From assembly GCA_947630135.1 (NCBI GenBank), contig CANRGH010000016.1:1-57328 (forward strand): a stretch of 57,328 nt of DNA, in the 5' to 3' direction. Shown one piece after another: positions 26,104 to 35,364 of the stretch. Position 1 is the stretch's first letter; the number at the start of each line of letters is the position of its first letter. A program made the position numbers and the translations under genes. Below the pieces are notes generated by a model, which made no database searches, had not been told where the DNA came from, and worked only from the letters and a program-made list of their open reading frames with translations. The stretch comes from an uncultured Monoglobus sp. GTDB lineage: Bacteria; Bacillota; Clostridia; Monoglobales; Monoglobaceae.

Positions 26104-26532
26104 ATGGCAAACGGAATTACTCAAAAAAAGGAAAACGCGGCGGGGGCAAACACTCCCGCAGCGGTGCTGCGCGGATTGATTTTCGGCCTTGTGGGCGCGG
26201 CGCTGGCGCTGCTGATCATATCGGCGCTGGCGGTGTTTTATGACATTCCCGACAAGGTTATGAACATTCTGATAATTCTGATTTCCGTGGCTTCCATGTT
26301 CGCCGCCGGCTTTACGGCCGCCGGCCGCAACGGAAAAAACGGCATGATCATCGGAATGGCCGCGGGACTTATATACGCGGCGATAATATGCGCTGCGGGG
26401 ATCTTTGTCTGCGGTGCAAAAGGGCTTTCGCCCGAAATGATAGCCGACTTCGCCATCGGCGGAGCAGTTGGCGCTCTCGGCGGCGTTGCCGGCGTTAACA
26501 GAGCCGCGGGCAAAAGGAGAAAACGCAAATAA
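26104..26532 (+). CDS. TIGR04086 family membrane protein
   Basis: The 142-aa protein has four predicted membrane helices (about 20-45, 52-70, 80-105, 112-132), rich in A, G, I and M, and a basic tail RKRRKRK-like at the end. It fits the TIGR04086 family, which in Clostridia lies between yajC and the SCIFF precursor gene. Its function is not known. ATG 26104 is chosen because GAGGTG lies eight bases upstream; the ORF extends 18 bases further upstream without an RBS. Confidence 0.8.
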   Translation: MANGITQKKENAAGANTPAAVLRGLIFGLVGAALALLIISALAVFYDIPDKVMNILIILISVASMFAAGFTAAGRNGKNGMIIGMAAGLIYAAIICAAGIFVCGAKGLSPEMIADFAIGGAVGALGGVAGVNRAAGKRRKRK

Positions 26533-26560
26533 AACAAATTTTACATAAGGAGAGAATAAC

Positions 26561-26707
26561 ATGAAAAGAATTAAGACTTTAAACAGCGCGACGCTTAAGA
26601 AGAGCGCGTGCAAGGGCGGCTGCGGCGAGTGCCAGACATCATGTCAGTCGGCCTGCAAGACCTCGTGCACGGTTGCGAACCAGAAGTGCGAGAACGAGGA
26701 GAGATAA
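26561..26707 (+). CDS. scfA: Six-cysteine SCIFF ranthipeptide precursor
   Basis: This short gene encodes 48 residues: MKRIKTLNSATLKKSA, then the cysteine-rich core with CGECQTSCQSACKTSCT, ending in NEER. Cysteines are at 17, 21, 24, 28, 32, 36 and 43. The sequence is almost the textbook SCIFF peptide of Clostridia, a ranthipeptide. In characterised members a radical SAM enzyme forms a Cys-Thr gamma-thioether; here Cys32 and Thr37 have the same spacing. AAGGAGA lies 8 bases before the ATG. Its maturase gene follows after 83 bp, across a hairpin. The biological role of SCIFF is still unknown. Confidence 0.96.
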   Translation: MKRIKTLNSATLKKSACKGGCGECQTSCQSACKTSCTVANQKCENEER

Positions 26708-26725
26708 GCAAGGCTTAAAACGCCC

Positions 26726-26756
26726 GGGCGTCCACCGAGTGGGGCGCCCTTAGTTT
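26726..26756 (+). terminator. Hairpin between scfA and scfB
   Basis: GGGCGTCC (26726-26733) pairs with 26742-26749, followed by TTAGTTTAATTT. The poor T-tract suggests a partial terminator or 3' stabiliser, which would give more precursor than maturase mRNA. Confidence 0.6.
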
Positions 26757-26790
26757 AATTTAAAAACAAATTTAAAATCAGGAGTTTTAT

Positions 26791-28167
26791 ATGATACATA
26801 CGTTTGAAATGTTTGACAAATACATAGCGCTCGACGTCAACAGCGGCTGCGTCCACGAGCTGGACAAGCTGAGCTATGACGTTCTGAATTTTCTTGACAT
26901 AAAGGGCCTTGACCCCGAGGATGACGAGGCTCTGTTCAAAACCGTCGGCGAGTTCAGAAGAGAATACAGTTCCGAGGATATTGCCGAGGTAATTGAGGAC
27001 CTGGCGGAGCTCAAGCGGAACGACATGCTCTGGGCCGAGGATGATTTTGTGTATAATGACGAGCTTAAGAAAAACGCACCTGTAAAGGCAATGTGCTTAC
27101 ACATAAGCCACGACTGCAATTTAAGGTGCAAGTACTGCTTTGCCGACGAAGGCAAGTACCACACGGACTGCCGCGAGCTTATGAGCGCTGAGACAGGAAA
27201 GAGAGCAATGGACTATCTTGTGCGCAATTCCGGCAGCCGACGCAATCTTGAGGTTGACTTTTTCGGCGGCGAGCCGCTGATGAACTTTGAGGCTGTAAAG
27301 GAGATCGTTTCCTATGCCCGCGAACTCGAAAAGAAGCATGACAAGGTGTTCCGCTTTACAATAACCACCAACGGAATTTTGCTCAACGACGATAAGCTTG
27401 ATTTCATAAACCGTGAGATGGGCAATATAGTCCTGAGCATTGACGGCAGAAAAGAGGTAAACGACAGGGTTCGCTTCCGCGCCGACGGAACGGGCAGCTA
27501 TGACAGCATTGTGCCGGCGTTCCAAAAGACGGCCGAGAGCCGCGGCCAGGACAATTATTATGTTCGCGGCACGTTCACGCGGTATAATCTTGATTTTTCA
27601 AAGGATGTGCTGCATCTGGCCGATCTGGGATTTAAGCAGATCTCGGTCGAGCCCGTGGTGTGCGGCGAGGAGACCGATTATTCTTTGAGAGAGCAGGACC
27701 TGCCGAGGATTTTTGACGAGTATGAGAACTTGGTCCGGGAATATGTCGCCCGCAAAAAAGAGGGCAGGGGCTTTAACTTTTTCCATTTTATGATCGACCT
27801 TGACGAAGGCCCGTGCATTATCAAGAGAGTTTCGGGCTGCGGCTGCGGCTGCGAGTATATCGCGGTCGCTCCCAACGGGGACGTTTATCCCTGCCACCAG
27901 TTTGTGGGCAGCGAGGAGTATAAAATGGGCAGCATTTACGACGAGGGCGAGCTTGACCGCGATCTCCGCAACAAGTTCGCGGCCTGCAATATATACTCAA
28001 AGCCCGACTGCCGCGACTGTTTCGCAAAGTTTTTCTGCAGTGGCGGCTGCGTTGCCAACGCCTGCCTGATAAACGGCAGCATCAACAAGCCCCACAAGCT
28101 GAGCTGCGAGATGATGAGGAAGCGTGTTGAGTGCAGCCTGTACGCGAAAGCGGCTTTGGCGGAATAA
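26791..28167 (+). CDS. scfB: SCIFF radical SAM maturase
   Basis: This enzyme installs a thioether bond in the SCIFF peptide encoded just upstream. The 458-aa protein begins with a peptide-recognition (RRE-like) region (about 1-90). The radical SAM motif is C109, C113, C116 in CNLRCKYCF, which binds the SAM-ligated 4Fe-4S cluster. FFGGEPLMNF and TTNGILL follow. The C-terminal SPASM region (about 335-450) has CGCGCEYIAVAPNGDVYPC and CRDCFAKFFCSGGC, giving ligands for two auxiliary clusters. The length is normal for the family. GGAG precedes the ATG. Confidence 0.96.
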   Translation: MIHTFEMFDKYIALDVNSGCVHELDKLSYDVLNFLDIKGLDPEDDEALFKTVGEFRREYSSEDIAEVIEDLAELKRNDMLWAEDDFVYNDELKKNAPVKAMCLHISHDCNLRCKYCFADEGKYHTDCRELMSAETGKRAMDYLVRNSGSRRNLEVDFFGGEPLMNFEAVKEIVSYARELEKKHDKVFRFTITTNGILLNDDKLDFINREMGNIVLSIDGRKEVNDRVRFRADGTGSYDSIVPAFQKTAESRGQDNYYVRGTFTRYNLDFSKDVLHLADLGFKQISVEPVVCGEETDYSLREQDLPRIFDEYENLVREYVARKKEGRGFNFFHFMIDLDEGPCIIKRVSGCGCGCEYIAVAPNGDVYPCHQFVGSEEYKMGSIYDEGELDRDLRNKFAACNIYSKPDCRDCFAKFFCSGGCVANACLINGSINKPHKLSCEMMRKRVECSLYAKAALAE

Positions 28168-28171
28168 TTGG

Positions 28172-28345
28172 TAATTGACCCCTCTCCGTCGCCTGCGGCG
28201 ACACCTCTCCCCAAGGGGAGAGGCGGGACGTCGAGGGCGCCGTCCCCTACGAAATTAATCTCCACAAGTATGGGAGAGGCTGACTTACTATTCGCTATTC
28301 ACTAATCGCTAATTACTACGTTTACTAATCACTACGTTAGGAGGA
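28172..28345. repeat. Dispersed palindromic repeat and tandem CTAAT/CACTACGTT units
   Basis: The interval after scfB holds two hairpins: TCGCC-TGC-GGCGA near 28189-28201, and CCTCTCCCC-AA-GGGGAGAGG at about 28203-28222. Degenerate short units such as ACTAATCGCTAATTACTACG and CTAATCACTACGTT follow up to the RBS of the next gene. The same units reappear at about 36919-36953. It looks like a genome-dispersed MITE or REP-like family of gut Clostridia. It may terminate the scfB transcript. Confidence 0.7.
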
Positions 28346-28352
28346 ATGATAA

Positions 28353-30083
28353 ATGCTGAAAACGTTGCTCCGTCTTATGTCAAAGACGGACAGAAAATAC
28401 GCGTTGATAACGCCACTGCTCATTGTGGGCGAGGTGGCCATGGAGACCACCATACCGCTTATGATGGCGCGCATCGTCGATGTCGGCATCGCTAATTCGG
28501 ACATGGGCTATGTGTTCCGCTCCGGTATTATCATGATGCTTATGGCGCTTGTGTCGCTGTTTTTCGGCGCGGGAGCCGCGAGGACCGCTTCGGTCGCCTC
28601 GACCGGCTTCGCGGCGAGCATACGTCAGGCGGTTTTCTTTAAGATCCAGGACTTTTCGTTCGGAAATATTGACAAGTTCAGCACCTCGTCGCTGCTGACG
28701 AGACTGACCACCGACATCAACAACATTCAGATGTCCACAATGATGGTGATAAGAACCTGCGTCCGCGCGCCGTTCATGTTCGCAATGGCGCTGTTTATGG
28801 CCGTTTCGATCAACGCACGCCTTGCCGCGGTATTTTTGGTGGCCGTGCCTGTGATCGTCATAGTAGTGGCGATAGTCTCAAAGCTTGCCATGCCTAAGTT
28901 CCGCATGCTGCTGCGCAAGATCGACGATCTGAACCGCGTTGTGCAGGAGAACCTCGCAGGAATACGCGTGGTCAAGGCGTTCGTCAGAGAGCCGTTTGAG
29001 GACAAGAAATTCAATTATACCACAACCGAGGTCAGGAACGCGCAGCTTTCGGCCGAGCGCCTGATCATTATCAACATGCCCGTAATGCAGATGGTTATTT
29101 ACGCCTGTATTGTGGCAATTTTGTGGTTCGGCGGAAACATGATCATAGTCGGAGGCATGCAGACGGGCCAGCTTATCAGTTTTATTACATACGTTACTCA
29201 AATTCTCATGTCGCTTATGATGATCTCAATGATATTCATTCAGCTCGTCAATTCCAAGGCCAGCGGCGACAGAGTTGTCGAAATACTGAATGAGCCCCTT
29301 GAGATCAATGATGAGAAGGCCAATCCGAAGCTTAAGCTCGACGACGGCTCGATCAAGTTCGAGGACGTCGCGTTCAGCTATCAGCACGACATAATGAACT
29401 GCGCCGTGCGACACATCAACCTTGACATAAAGTCGGGCGAGACGGTCGGAATTATCGGCGGTACGGGCTCCTCAAAGAGTTCGCTCGTTCAGCTCATACC
29501 GAGGCTCTACGATGTGACCGCGGGCAGAGTTATCGTGGGCGGCCATGACGTGCGCGAATATAAGCTCGACGTGCTCAGGAACGACGTTTCAATGGTGCTC
29601 CAGAAAAACGTACTGTTCAGCGGCACGATAGCCGACAATCTGCGCTGGGGCAACGAGCATGCCACAATGGACGAGATCAAAGAGGCCTGCCGCGACGCCT
29701 GCGCGGATGAGTTTATCAGCAGCTTCCCCGACGGCTACATGACCGATCTCGGCCAGGGCGGAGTGAACGTCTCGGGCGGCCAGAAGCAGCGCCTGTGTAT
29801 CGCGCGCGCTCTGCTTAAGAAGCCGAAGATAATTATTCTTGACGACAGCACAAGCGCCGTTGACACCGAGACCGACGCGAGGATCCGCGGCGCTTTCAGA
29901 ACCAAGCTGAAGGACACGACCACGATCATTATCGCGCAGCGCGTGAGCTCGATCGAGGACGCTGACAAGATAATTGTTATGGACAACGGCCGTATAAGCG
30001 CTCAGGGAACCCATGACGAGCTCATGGAAACCTGTGATATATACAAGGAGATCTATGACTCCCAGCAGAAAGGAGCTGAGTGA
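28353..30083 (+). CDS. ABC exporter half, degenerate ATPase site (heterodimer subunit 1)
   Basis: The 576-aa protein has six TM helices (about 15-310) fused to an ABC ATPase domain (about 335-570). It pairs with the product of the next gene as a multidrug or lipid exporter of the BmrCD/LmrCD/TM287-288 type. The ATPase is the degenerate partner: Walker A is GGTGSSKSS, with Ser where Gly is usual. The residue after Walker B is Asp (IIILDDSTSAVD) instead of catalytic Glu, and the H-loop has Gln (IAQR) instead of His. The signature VSGGQKQR is intact, as expected when it completes the active site of the other subunit. GGAGG precedes the ATG. Confidence 0.93.
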   Translation: MLKTLLRLMSKTDRKYALITPLLIVGEVAMETTIPLMMARIVDVGIANSDMGYVFRSGIIMMLMALVSLFFGAGAARTASVASTGFAASIRQAVFFKIQDFSFGNIDKFSTSSLLTRLTTDINNIQMSTMMVIRTCVRAPFMFAMALFMAVSINARLAAVFLVAVPVIVIVVAIVSKLAMPKFRMLLRKIDDLNRVVQENLAGIRVVKAFVREPFEDKKFNYTTTEVRNAQLSAERLIIINMPVMQMVIYACIVAILWFGGNMIIVGGMQTGQLISFITYVTQILMSLMMISMIFIQLVNSKASGDRVVEILNEPLEINDEKANPKLKLDDGSIKFEDVAFSYQHDIMNCAVRHINLDIKSGETVGIIGGTGSSKSSLVQLIPRLYDVTAGRVIVGGHDVREYKLDVLRNDVSMVLQKNVLFSGTIADNLRWGNEHATMDEIKEACRDACADEFISSFPDGYMTDLGQGGVNVSGGQKQRLCIARALLKKPKIIILDDSTSAVDTETDARIRGAFRTKLKDTTTIIIAQRVSSIEDADKIIVMDNGRISAQGTHDELMETCDIYKEIYDSQQKGAE

Positions 30084-30084
30084 T

Positions 30085-31992
30085 ATGCCTCCAACAAGAC
30101 AAACAGGGTTTAAAAAACCGAAGGATACAAAAAAGACCGCTCTGCGCCTACTGAGCTATTTCGGAGAGTACAAGGCCCAGCTTTTCGCCGTTGTCGTCTG
30201 CGTTATTCTGTCAAGCGGAGCAAACGTTTACGGCACATATATGCTCAAGCCCATAATCGACGATTATATTGTGCCGCTTATCGGAGCGGAAAACCCCGCG
30301 CTTTCGGGATTTCTGATAAAAATCCTGCTGCTCCTCGGCGCGTATATAATCGGCGCGTTTTCGGCGTGGCTGTATAACAGGATAATGGTTACGATCTCAA
30401 GCGGAGTGCTTTACACGATCCGCAATCAGCTCTTTGGCAAGATGCAGAAGCTGCCGATCAAGTATTTTGACACTCACACCCACGGCGACGTTATGAGCCG
30501 ATATACCAACGACGCGGACGCGATAAGAATGATGATGTCGCAGAGCGTTCCGCAGCTCGTGTCATCACTGCTTACCGTGGTTTCGGTGTTCATTATGATG
30601 ATTATTTTAAGCCCGCTGCTGACGATCTTGGTTATAGTTATGCTGTTTATCATTTTCGGAGTTATCAGCTTTGTCGGCAAGCGCTCGGCGCTTTTTTTCA
30701 AGCGCCAGCAAAACGCGCTGGGCGCGGTCAACGGATATGTTGAGGAAATGACCGAGGGTCAGAAGGTCGTAAAGGTTTTCTGCCACGAGGACAAGTCAAA
30801 GGAGAAGTTCTCGGATATAAACGACGCGCTTAAAAACGCCTCGTCAAACGCCAACACGTTCGCGAACATTCTTTTCCCGATAATGGGCAACCTTTCGTAT
30901 CTGCACTATGCGCTGACTGCCATGGTCGGAGCGGCTCTGACCATACACAGCGGCAACTCGGACGCGGGATTTTTCGCGCTGACTATCGGAGCACTGACCG
31001 CGTTTTTGCAGTATACCCGATCGTTCTCACAGCCGATAACCCAGATGTCGCAGCAGATCAACGCCATACTCAACGCTATGGCGGGCGCCGAACGAATTTT
31101 CCAGGTTATCGACGAGAAGCCCGAGGTTGACGACGGCAAGGCGACGATCGCCCGCGTGGTTGTCGAGCCCGACGGCAGAATTATCGAGGTAAACCACAGA
31201 ACGGGCCGCTGGGCGTGGAAACGCTTTGGCAAGAACGGCGAGATCGTGTTTAACGAGGTGAAGGGCAAGGTTGAGTTCAGAAACGTCACATTCAGTTATG
31301 ATGGCAAAAAGACGATACTTAGCGATATTTCGCTTGTGGCCGAGCCCGGTAAAAAGATCGCGTTTGTCGGCTCGACCGGAGCGGGCAAGACGACTATCAC
31401 GAACCTCATAAACCGCTTTTATGACGTGCCCGACGGAAAGATCACCTATGACGGAATACCTATCAACAATATAAAGAAAGACGATTTGCGCCGCTCGCTC
31501 GGCATGGTGCTTCAGGACACGCATCTGTTTACCGGAACGGTTATGGACAATATCCGCTACGGCAAGCTCGACGCGACCGACGAGGACTGCATAGAAGCGG
31601 CGAAGATAGCCAACGCGCACTGGTTCATCACTCATCTGCCAAACGGATATAACACCATGCTGACGGCGGACGGCGAGAACTTGAGCCAGGGCCAGCGCCA
31701 GCTCCTCGCGATCGCCAGAGCGGCGGTCGAGGACCCGCCCGCGCTCATTCTTGACGAGGCGACAAGCTCGATCGACACAAGAACCGAGAAGCTTATCGAA
31801 AAGGGCATGGACGGCTTGATGAAGGGCAGAACGGTGTTTGTTATCGCCCACCGCCTGTCGACCGTCAGAAACGCCGACATGATAATCGTGCTTGAGCACG
31901 GAAAGATAATAGAACAGGGCAGCCACGACGAGCTTATCGCGAAGCGCGGCAAATACTATCAGCTCTACACCGGCGCGTTTGAACTTGATTAA
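30085..31992 (+). CDS. ABC exporter half, catalytic ATPase (heterodimer subunit 2)
   Basis: The 635-aa partner has a longer N-terminus, six TM helices and an ATPase domain with full catalytic residues: Walker A GSTGAGKTT, Walker B ALILDEATSSID with Glu, H-loop VIAHRLSTV. Its signature is LSQGQRQL, differing from LSGGQ, as in asymmetric exporters. A linker of about 40 residues with GRIIEVNHRTGRWAWKRF sits between the TM and ATPase parts. The start at ATG 30085 follows AGGAG and lies one base after the stop of subunit 1; the ORF runs further upstream only as overlap. Substrate is unknown. Confidence 0.93.
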   Translation: MPPTRQTGFKKPKDTKKTALRLLSYFGEYKAQLFAVVVCVILSSGANVYGTYMLKPIIDDYIVPLIGAENPALSGFLIKILLLLGAYIIGAFSAWLYNRIMVTISSGVLYTIRNQLFGKMQKLPIKYFDTHTHGDVMSRYTNDADAIRMMMSQSVPQLVSSLLTVVSVFIMMIILSPLLTILVIVMLFIIFGVISFVGKRSALFFKRQQNALGAVNGYVEEMTEGQKVVKVFCHEDKSKEKFSDINDALKNASSNANTFANILFPIMGNLSYLHYALTAMVGAALTIHSGNSDAGFFALTIGALTAFLQYTRSFSQPITQMSQQINAILNAMAGAERIFQVIDEKPEVDDGKATIARVVVEPDGRIIEVNHRTGRWAWKRFGKNGEIVFNEVKGKVEFRNVTFSYDGKKTILSDISLVAEPGKKIAFVGSTGAGKTTITNLINRFYDVPDGKITYDGIPINNIKKDDLRRSLGMVLQDTHLFTGTVMDNIRYGKLDATDEDCIEAAKIANAHWFITHLPNGYNTMLTADGENLSQGQRQLLAIARAAVEDPPALILDEATSSIDTRTEKLIEKGMDGLMKGRTVFVIAHRLSTVRNADMIIVLEHGKIIEQGSHDELIAKRGKYYQLYTGAFELD

Positions 31993-32009
31993 AATTTGGA
32001 GGAAAATTT

Positions 32010-34175
32010 ATGTCTAAAATATTGGTTTTGGCCGAAAAACCTTCGGTGGGACGCGAGCTCGCGCGGGTATTGGGCTGCAAAAGAAAAGGCGACGGCTGTC
32101 TTATCGGCGACAAATATATCGTCACATGGGCCCTCGGGCACCTGGTCGAGCTTTGCGACCCCGAGTCATACGACGACCGCTACAAGACATGGAGCATGGA
32201 CACTCTGCCCATGCTCCCGAAGCCTATGAAGCTTCAGGTGATACGCCAGACCTCAAAGCAGTTCAGCGCGGTGAAAAAACAGCTTCGCAGCAGCGAGGTC
32301 GCGTCGATCATAATCGCAACCGACGCGGGCCGCGAGGGTGAGCTTGTGGCGCGCTGGATCATCGCGAAGGCCGGGGTGAAAAAGCCGATAAAGCGGCTGT
32401 GGATCTCGTCCCAGACCGACAAGGCCATACGTCAGGGCTTCGCGAACCTTAAAGACGGCAGGGAATATAACAATCTTTACATGGCGGCTCAGGCGAGGGC
32501 GGAGGCGGACTGGCTGGTCGGCCTCAACGTAACCCGCGCTCTGACCTGCAAGTTCAACGCGCAGCTTTCCGCCGGCAGGGTCCAGACTCCCACATTGGCG
32601 CTGCTGGTCCGCCGCGAGGAGGAAATAAGAAAGTTTGTGCCGAAGGAATACTACACGATCGAGGCCGATCTCGGCAAGCTGTTTGTTTCGTGGTCGGGTG
32701 ACAGCGGCGCGTCAACGTTCAGCCGCGAAAAGGCGGAGCGGATCGCCAAGGATGTGAAAGGAAAGGCTTTTAAGCTCAAAAATCTCGCGGGCGCCGACAA
32801 GCAGCAGGGTGCGCCCATGCTTTATGATCTGACAGAGCTCCAGAGAGACGCCAACAAGCTCTACGGCTATTCTCCGAAACAGACGCTTAACATTATGCAG
32901 AAGCTCTATGAGCAGCACAAGGCTCTGACCTATCCGCGAACCGACTCGCGCTATCTGACTGACGATATAGTTCCCACGCTCGGCGACCGCCTGAAAGCGG
33001 TCATGAGAACCGAGGAGGCCGCGAATGAGATTTTGCGGAAAAATTATAAGATAAACAAAGCGTGTATAAACAACGCCAAGGTTTCGGACCACCACGCGAT
33101 TATTCCGACCGAGGAGCGGGTGCCGATGATAAACCTGTCGCAGGAGGAAAAGCGGATATATTCTCTGGTCGTCAAGCGGTTCTTGGCCTGCTTCATGCCG
33201 CCTTACAGATACAAACAGATCAAGGCGGAGTTCGAGTGCGGCGGCCACAAATTCAGAGCCGGGGGCCGCGAGGAGATCGACAAGGGCTGGAAGGCGGTTT
33301 ATACCTCGGACTATAATTTTGACGAAGAGGATACCGCCGAGATACGCGTCGAGGAGCGCAAACAGGTTTTGCCAAAAATGAAGGCGGGCGACGAGTTTGT
33401 ATGCAAAAACGTGTTTATAAAGAGCGGCAAGACAAGGCCGCCCGCGCGCTACACCGAGGCGACCCTGCTCTCCGCAATGGAAAATCCGTCAAGGTTTGTC
33501 AGCGACAAAAATATGAAGGAATATCTGGGCGGCGGACTCGGAACGCCTGCCACAAGAGCCGATATAATAGAGAAGCTATACTCGGCGTTTTATGTTGAAA
33601 AACAGGGGAACAGCATGGTTCCCACGTCGAAGGGTATCCAGCTTATCGACCTTGTGCCGCCCGATCTTAAAGAGCCGCTGCTCACCGCCGAATGGGAGCG
33701 TGAGCTTGACAGGATCGCGAAGGGCAGCGCGGACAAGAACGCCTTTATCTCAAAAATCGAGGGATACGCGTCCGATCTGGTCAAGGCTGTCAAGAACAGC
33801 GGCGCGGTCTACCGCCACGACAATATGACAAAAAAAACCTGCCCGGAGTGCGGAAAGTTTCTGCTTGAGGTGAACGGCAAGAAGGGCAAAATGCTTGTCT
33901 GTCAGGACCGCGAATGCGGCTACCGCCGCTCGGTCAGCATTGTGACGAACGCCCGCTGCCCCGAGTGCCACAAGAAAATGGAGCTGCGCGGCGAGGGAGA
34001 CAAAAAAAGCTTTTACTGCGTTTGCGGCTACCGCGAGAAACACTCGGCGTTTAAGGAACGCAAAAATCAGGGCGGTGCCTCAAAGCGCGACGTGCGAAAC
34101 TATTTGAAGAACCAGAACAAGAACGAGGAGGCAAACAATCCTTTCGCCGCCGCCTTCGATAAGCTTAATCTGTAA
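32010..34175 (+). CDS. topB: Type IA DNA topoisomerase III-like (TopB family)
   Basis: The 721-aa protein unlinks and decatenates DNA by single-strand passage. It has the TOPRIM start ILVLAEKPSVGREL, the acidic motif ATDAGREGELVARWI, and the catalytic tyrosine in KALTYPRTDSRYL. C-terminal cysteine pairs CPECGKFL..CQDRECGY and CPECHKK..CVCGY form zinc-ribbon-like elements (about 608-680). It is the second type IA enzyme of the window besides topA. It starts 17 bp after the ABC exporter operon with GGAGGAAAA before the ATG and may be co-transcribed. TopB-like proteins of this kind also occur on mobile elements, but the composition here matches the chromosome. Confidence 0.92.
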   Translation: MSKILVLAEKPSVGRELARVLGCKRKGDGCLIGDKYIVTWALGHLVELCDPESYDDRYKTWSMDTLPMLPKPMKLQVIRQTSKQFSAVKKQLRSSEVASIIIATDAGREGELVARWIIAKAGVKKPIKRLWISSQTDKAIRQGFANLKDGREYNNLYMAAQARAEADWLVGLNVTRALTCKFNAQLSAGRVQTPTLALLVRREEEIRKFVPKEYYTIEADLGKLFVSWSGDSGASTFSREKAERIAKDVKGKAFKLKNLAGADKQQGAPMLYDLTELQRDANKLYGYSPKQTLNIMQKLYEQHKALTYPRTDSRYLTDDIVPTLGDRLKAVMRTEEAANEILRKNYKINKACINNAKVSDHHAIIPTEERVPMINLSQEEKRIYSLVVKRFLACFMPPYRYKQIKAEFECGGHKFRAGGREEIDKGWKAVYTSDYNFDEEDTAEIRVEERKQVLPKMKAGDEFVCKNVFIKSGKTRPPARYTEATLLSAMENPSRFVSDKNMKEYLGGGLGTPATRADIIEKLYSAFYVEKQGNSMVPTSKGIQLIDLVPPDLKEPLLTAEWERELDRIAKGSADKNAFISKIEGYASDLVKAVKNSGAVYRHDNMTKKTCPECGKFLLEVNGKKGKMLVCQDRECGYRRSVSIVTNARCPECHKKMELRGEGDKKSFYCVCGYREKHSAFKERKNQGGASKRDVRNYLKNQNKNEEANNPFAAAFDKLNL

Positions 34176-34246
34176 AATTGATTTCGGCTTGAGGATCGGG
34201 GCGGTAAATACGAACAAAATTTTTGCATATTTAACCAAAATACCTC

Positions 34247-34275
34247 TTGAAATCAATATGATTTAGGTGTATAAT
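34247..34275 (+). promoter_or_regulatory. Promoter of pta-ackA
   Basis: TTGAAA (34247-34252), 17 bp, TATAAT (34270-34275). The leader is about 55 bases to the pta ATG with RBS AAAGAGGT. Confidence 0.8.
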
Positions 34276-34335
34276 ATACTAAGTTGTATTTGCTGAAAAA
34301 TTAACACACTATATATTACGAAAGAGGTATGAATT

Positions 34336-35331
34336 ATGTCAAATTTCATGGAAACAATTAAGGCTAAGGCCAAGGCCGACCTTAAGACTATCGTTCTCGC
34401 CGAGGGCGAGGAGCAGAGAACCATTGACGCCGCGGCGCAGGTTCTCAAAGAGGGCTACGCGAAGCTTATTCTGCTCGGCGATCCTGAGGTCATCAAGTCA
34501 AAGGCAGCAAACGTTGACATCTCGGGCGCGGAGATCATCGATCCCGCGACAAGCGAGCTGGCTCCCGAGCTGGCGAACGGCCTGTATGAGCTGAGAAAGC
34601 ACAAGGGCATGACGCCCGAGCAGGCAAGCGAGATAATCAAGGACGTTCTGTATTTCGGCTGCATGCTGGTCAAGACCGGCAGAGCGGACGGCATGGTTGC
34701 CGGAGCGGTTCACGCCACGGCCGACGTTATGCGCTCGTCGCTCCAGACGATAAAGACCGCGCCCGGCACGAAGGTCGTTTCGGCGTTCTTCCTGATGCTG
34801 GTTCCCGACTGCGAGTACGGCAACAACGGAACGTTTGTGTTCTCTGACTGCGGTCTTAACGAGTATCCGGATTCCGAGAAGCTTGCTGAGATCGCGCTCT
34901 CATCAGCCAAGTCGTATAAGGCTCTGGTTGGCGACGAGCCCAGAGTAGCGATGCTTTCGTACTCTACCTACGGCAGCGCGAAGTCCGAGCAGGTGGACCT
35001 TGTGAGAAACGCGGCGGACATCGCGAAGAAGCAGGCTCCCGACGTTAAGCTTGACGGAGAGCTTCAGCTTGACGCGGCTCTGGTTCCGAGCGTGGCGGCG
35101 CTTAAGGCTCCCGAAAGCACTGTTGCGGGCAAGGCTAACGTTCTTATATTCCCCAATCTTGACGCGGGTAATATCGGCTACAAGCTCGTTCAGAGACTGG
35201 CGAAGGCCGAGGCATATGGCCCCATGACACAGGGCATGGCGAGACCTGTAAATGACTTGTCAAGAGGCTGCAGCGCCGAGGATATAGCGGGCGTTGTCGC
35301 TATCACAAGCGTTCAGGCGCAGAACATGTAA
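34336..35331 (+). CDS. pta: Phosphate acetyltransferase
   Basis: Pta converts acetyl-CoA and phosphate to acetyl phosphate and CoA. The 331-aa length is that of the short, single-domain type. Motifs include IVLAEGEEQRTIDAAAQVL at the start, GMVAGAVHATADVMRSSLQ, and ANVLIFPNLDAGNIGYKLVQ near the C-terminus. Together with ackA, 33 bp downstream, it gives ATP from acetyl-CoA in acetate fermentation. Confidence 0.97.
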   Translation: MSNFMETIKAKAKADLKTIVLAEGEEQRTIDAAAQVLKEGYAKLILLGDPEVIKSKAANVDISGAEIIDPATSELAPELANGLYELRKHKGMTPEQASEIIKDVLYFGCMLVKTGRADGMVAGAVHATADVMRSSLQTIKTAPGTKVVSAFFLMLVPDCEYGNNGTFVFSDCGLNEYPDSEKLAEIALSSAKSYKALVGDEPRVAMLSYSTYGSAKSEQVDLVRNAADIAKKQAPDVKLDGELQLDAALVPSVAALKAPESTVAGKANVLIFPNLDAGNIGYKLVQRLAKAEAYGPMTQGMARPVNDLSRGCSAEDIAGVVAITSVQAQNM

Positions 35332-35364
35332 TCAAATCAAATTAAATTTACGGAGGGTATACAT

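Noticed and set aside
28290..28345. Short repeated CTAAT/CACTACGTT units as a CRISPR array
   Set aside because: Units are short and degenerate with no regular spacers, and no cas gene is nearby; they recur at 36.9 kb as a dispersed family.
30013..30084. An upstream start for ABC subunit 2
   Set aside because: It would overlap subunit 1 by 71 bases without an RBS, while ATG 30085 has AGGAG at normal distance.
31027..31926. A 299-codon minus-strand frame opposite the ABC exporter
   Set aside because: No start signal and no domain; it lies fully inside a gene with intact Walker and signature motifs.
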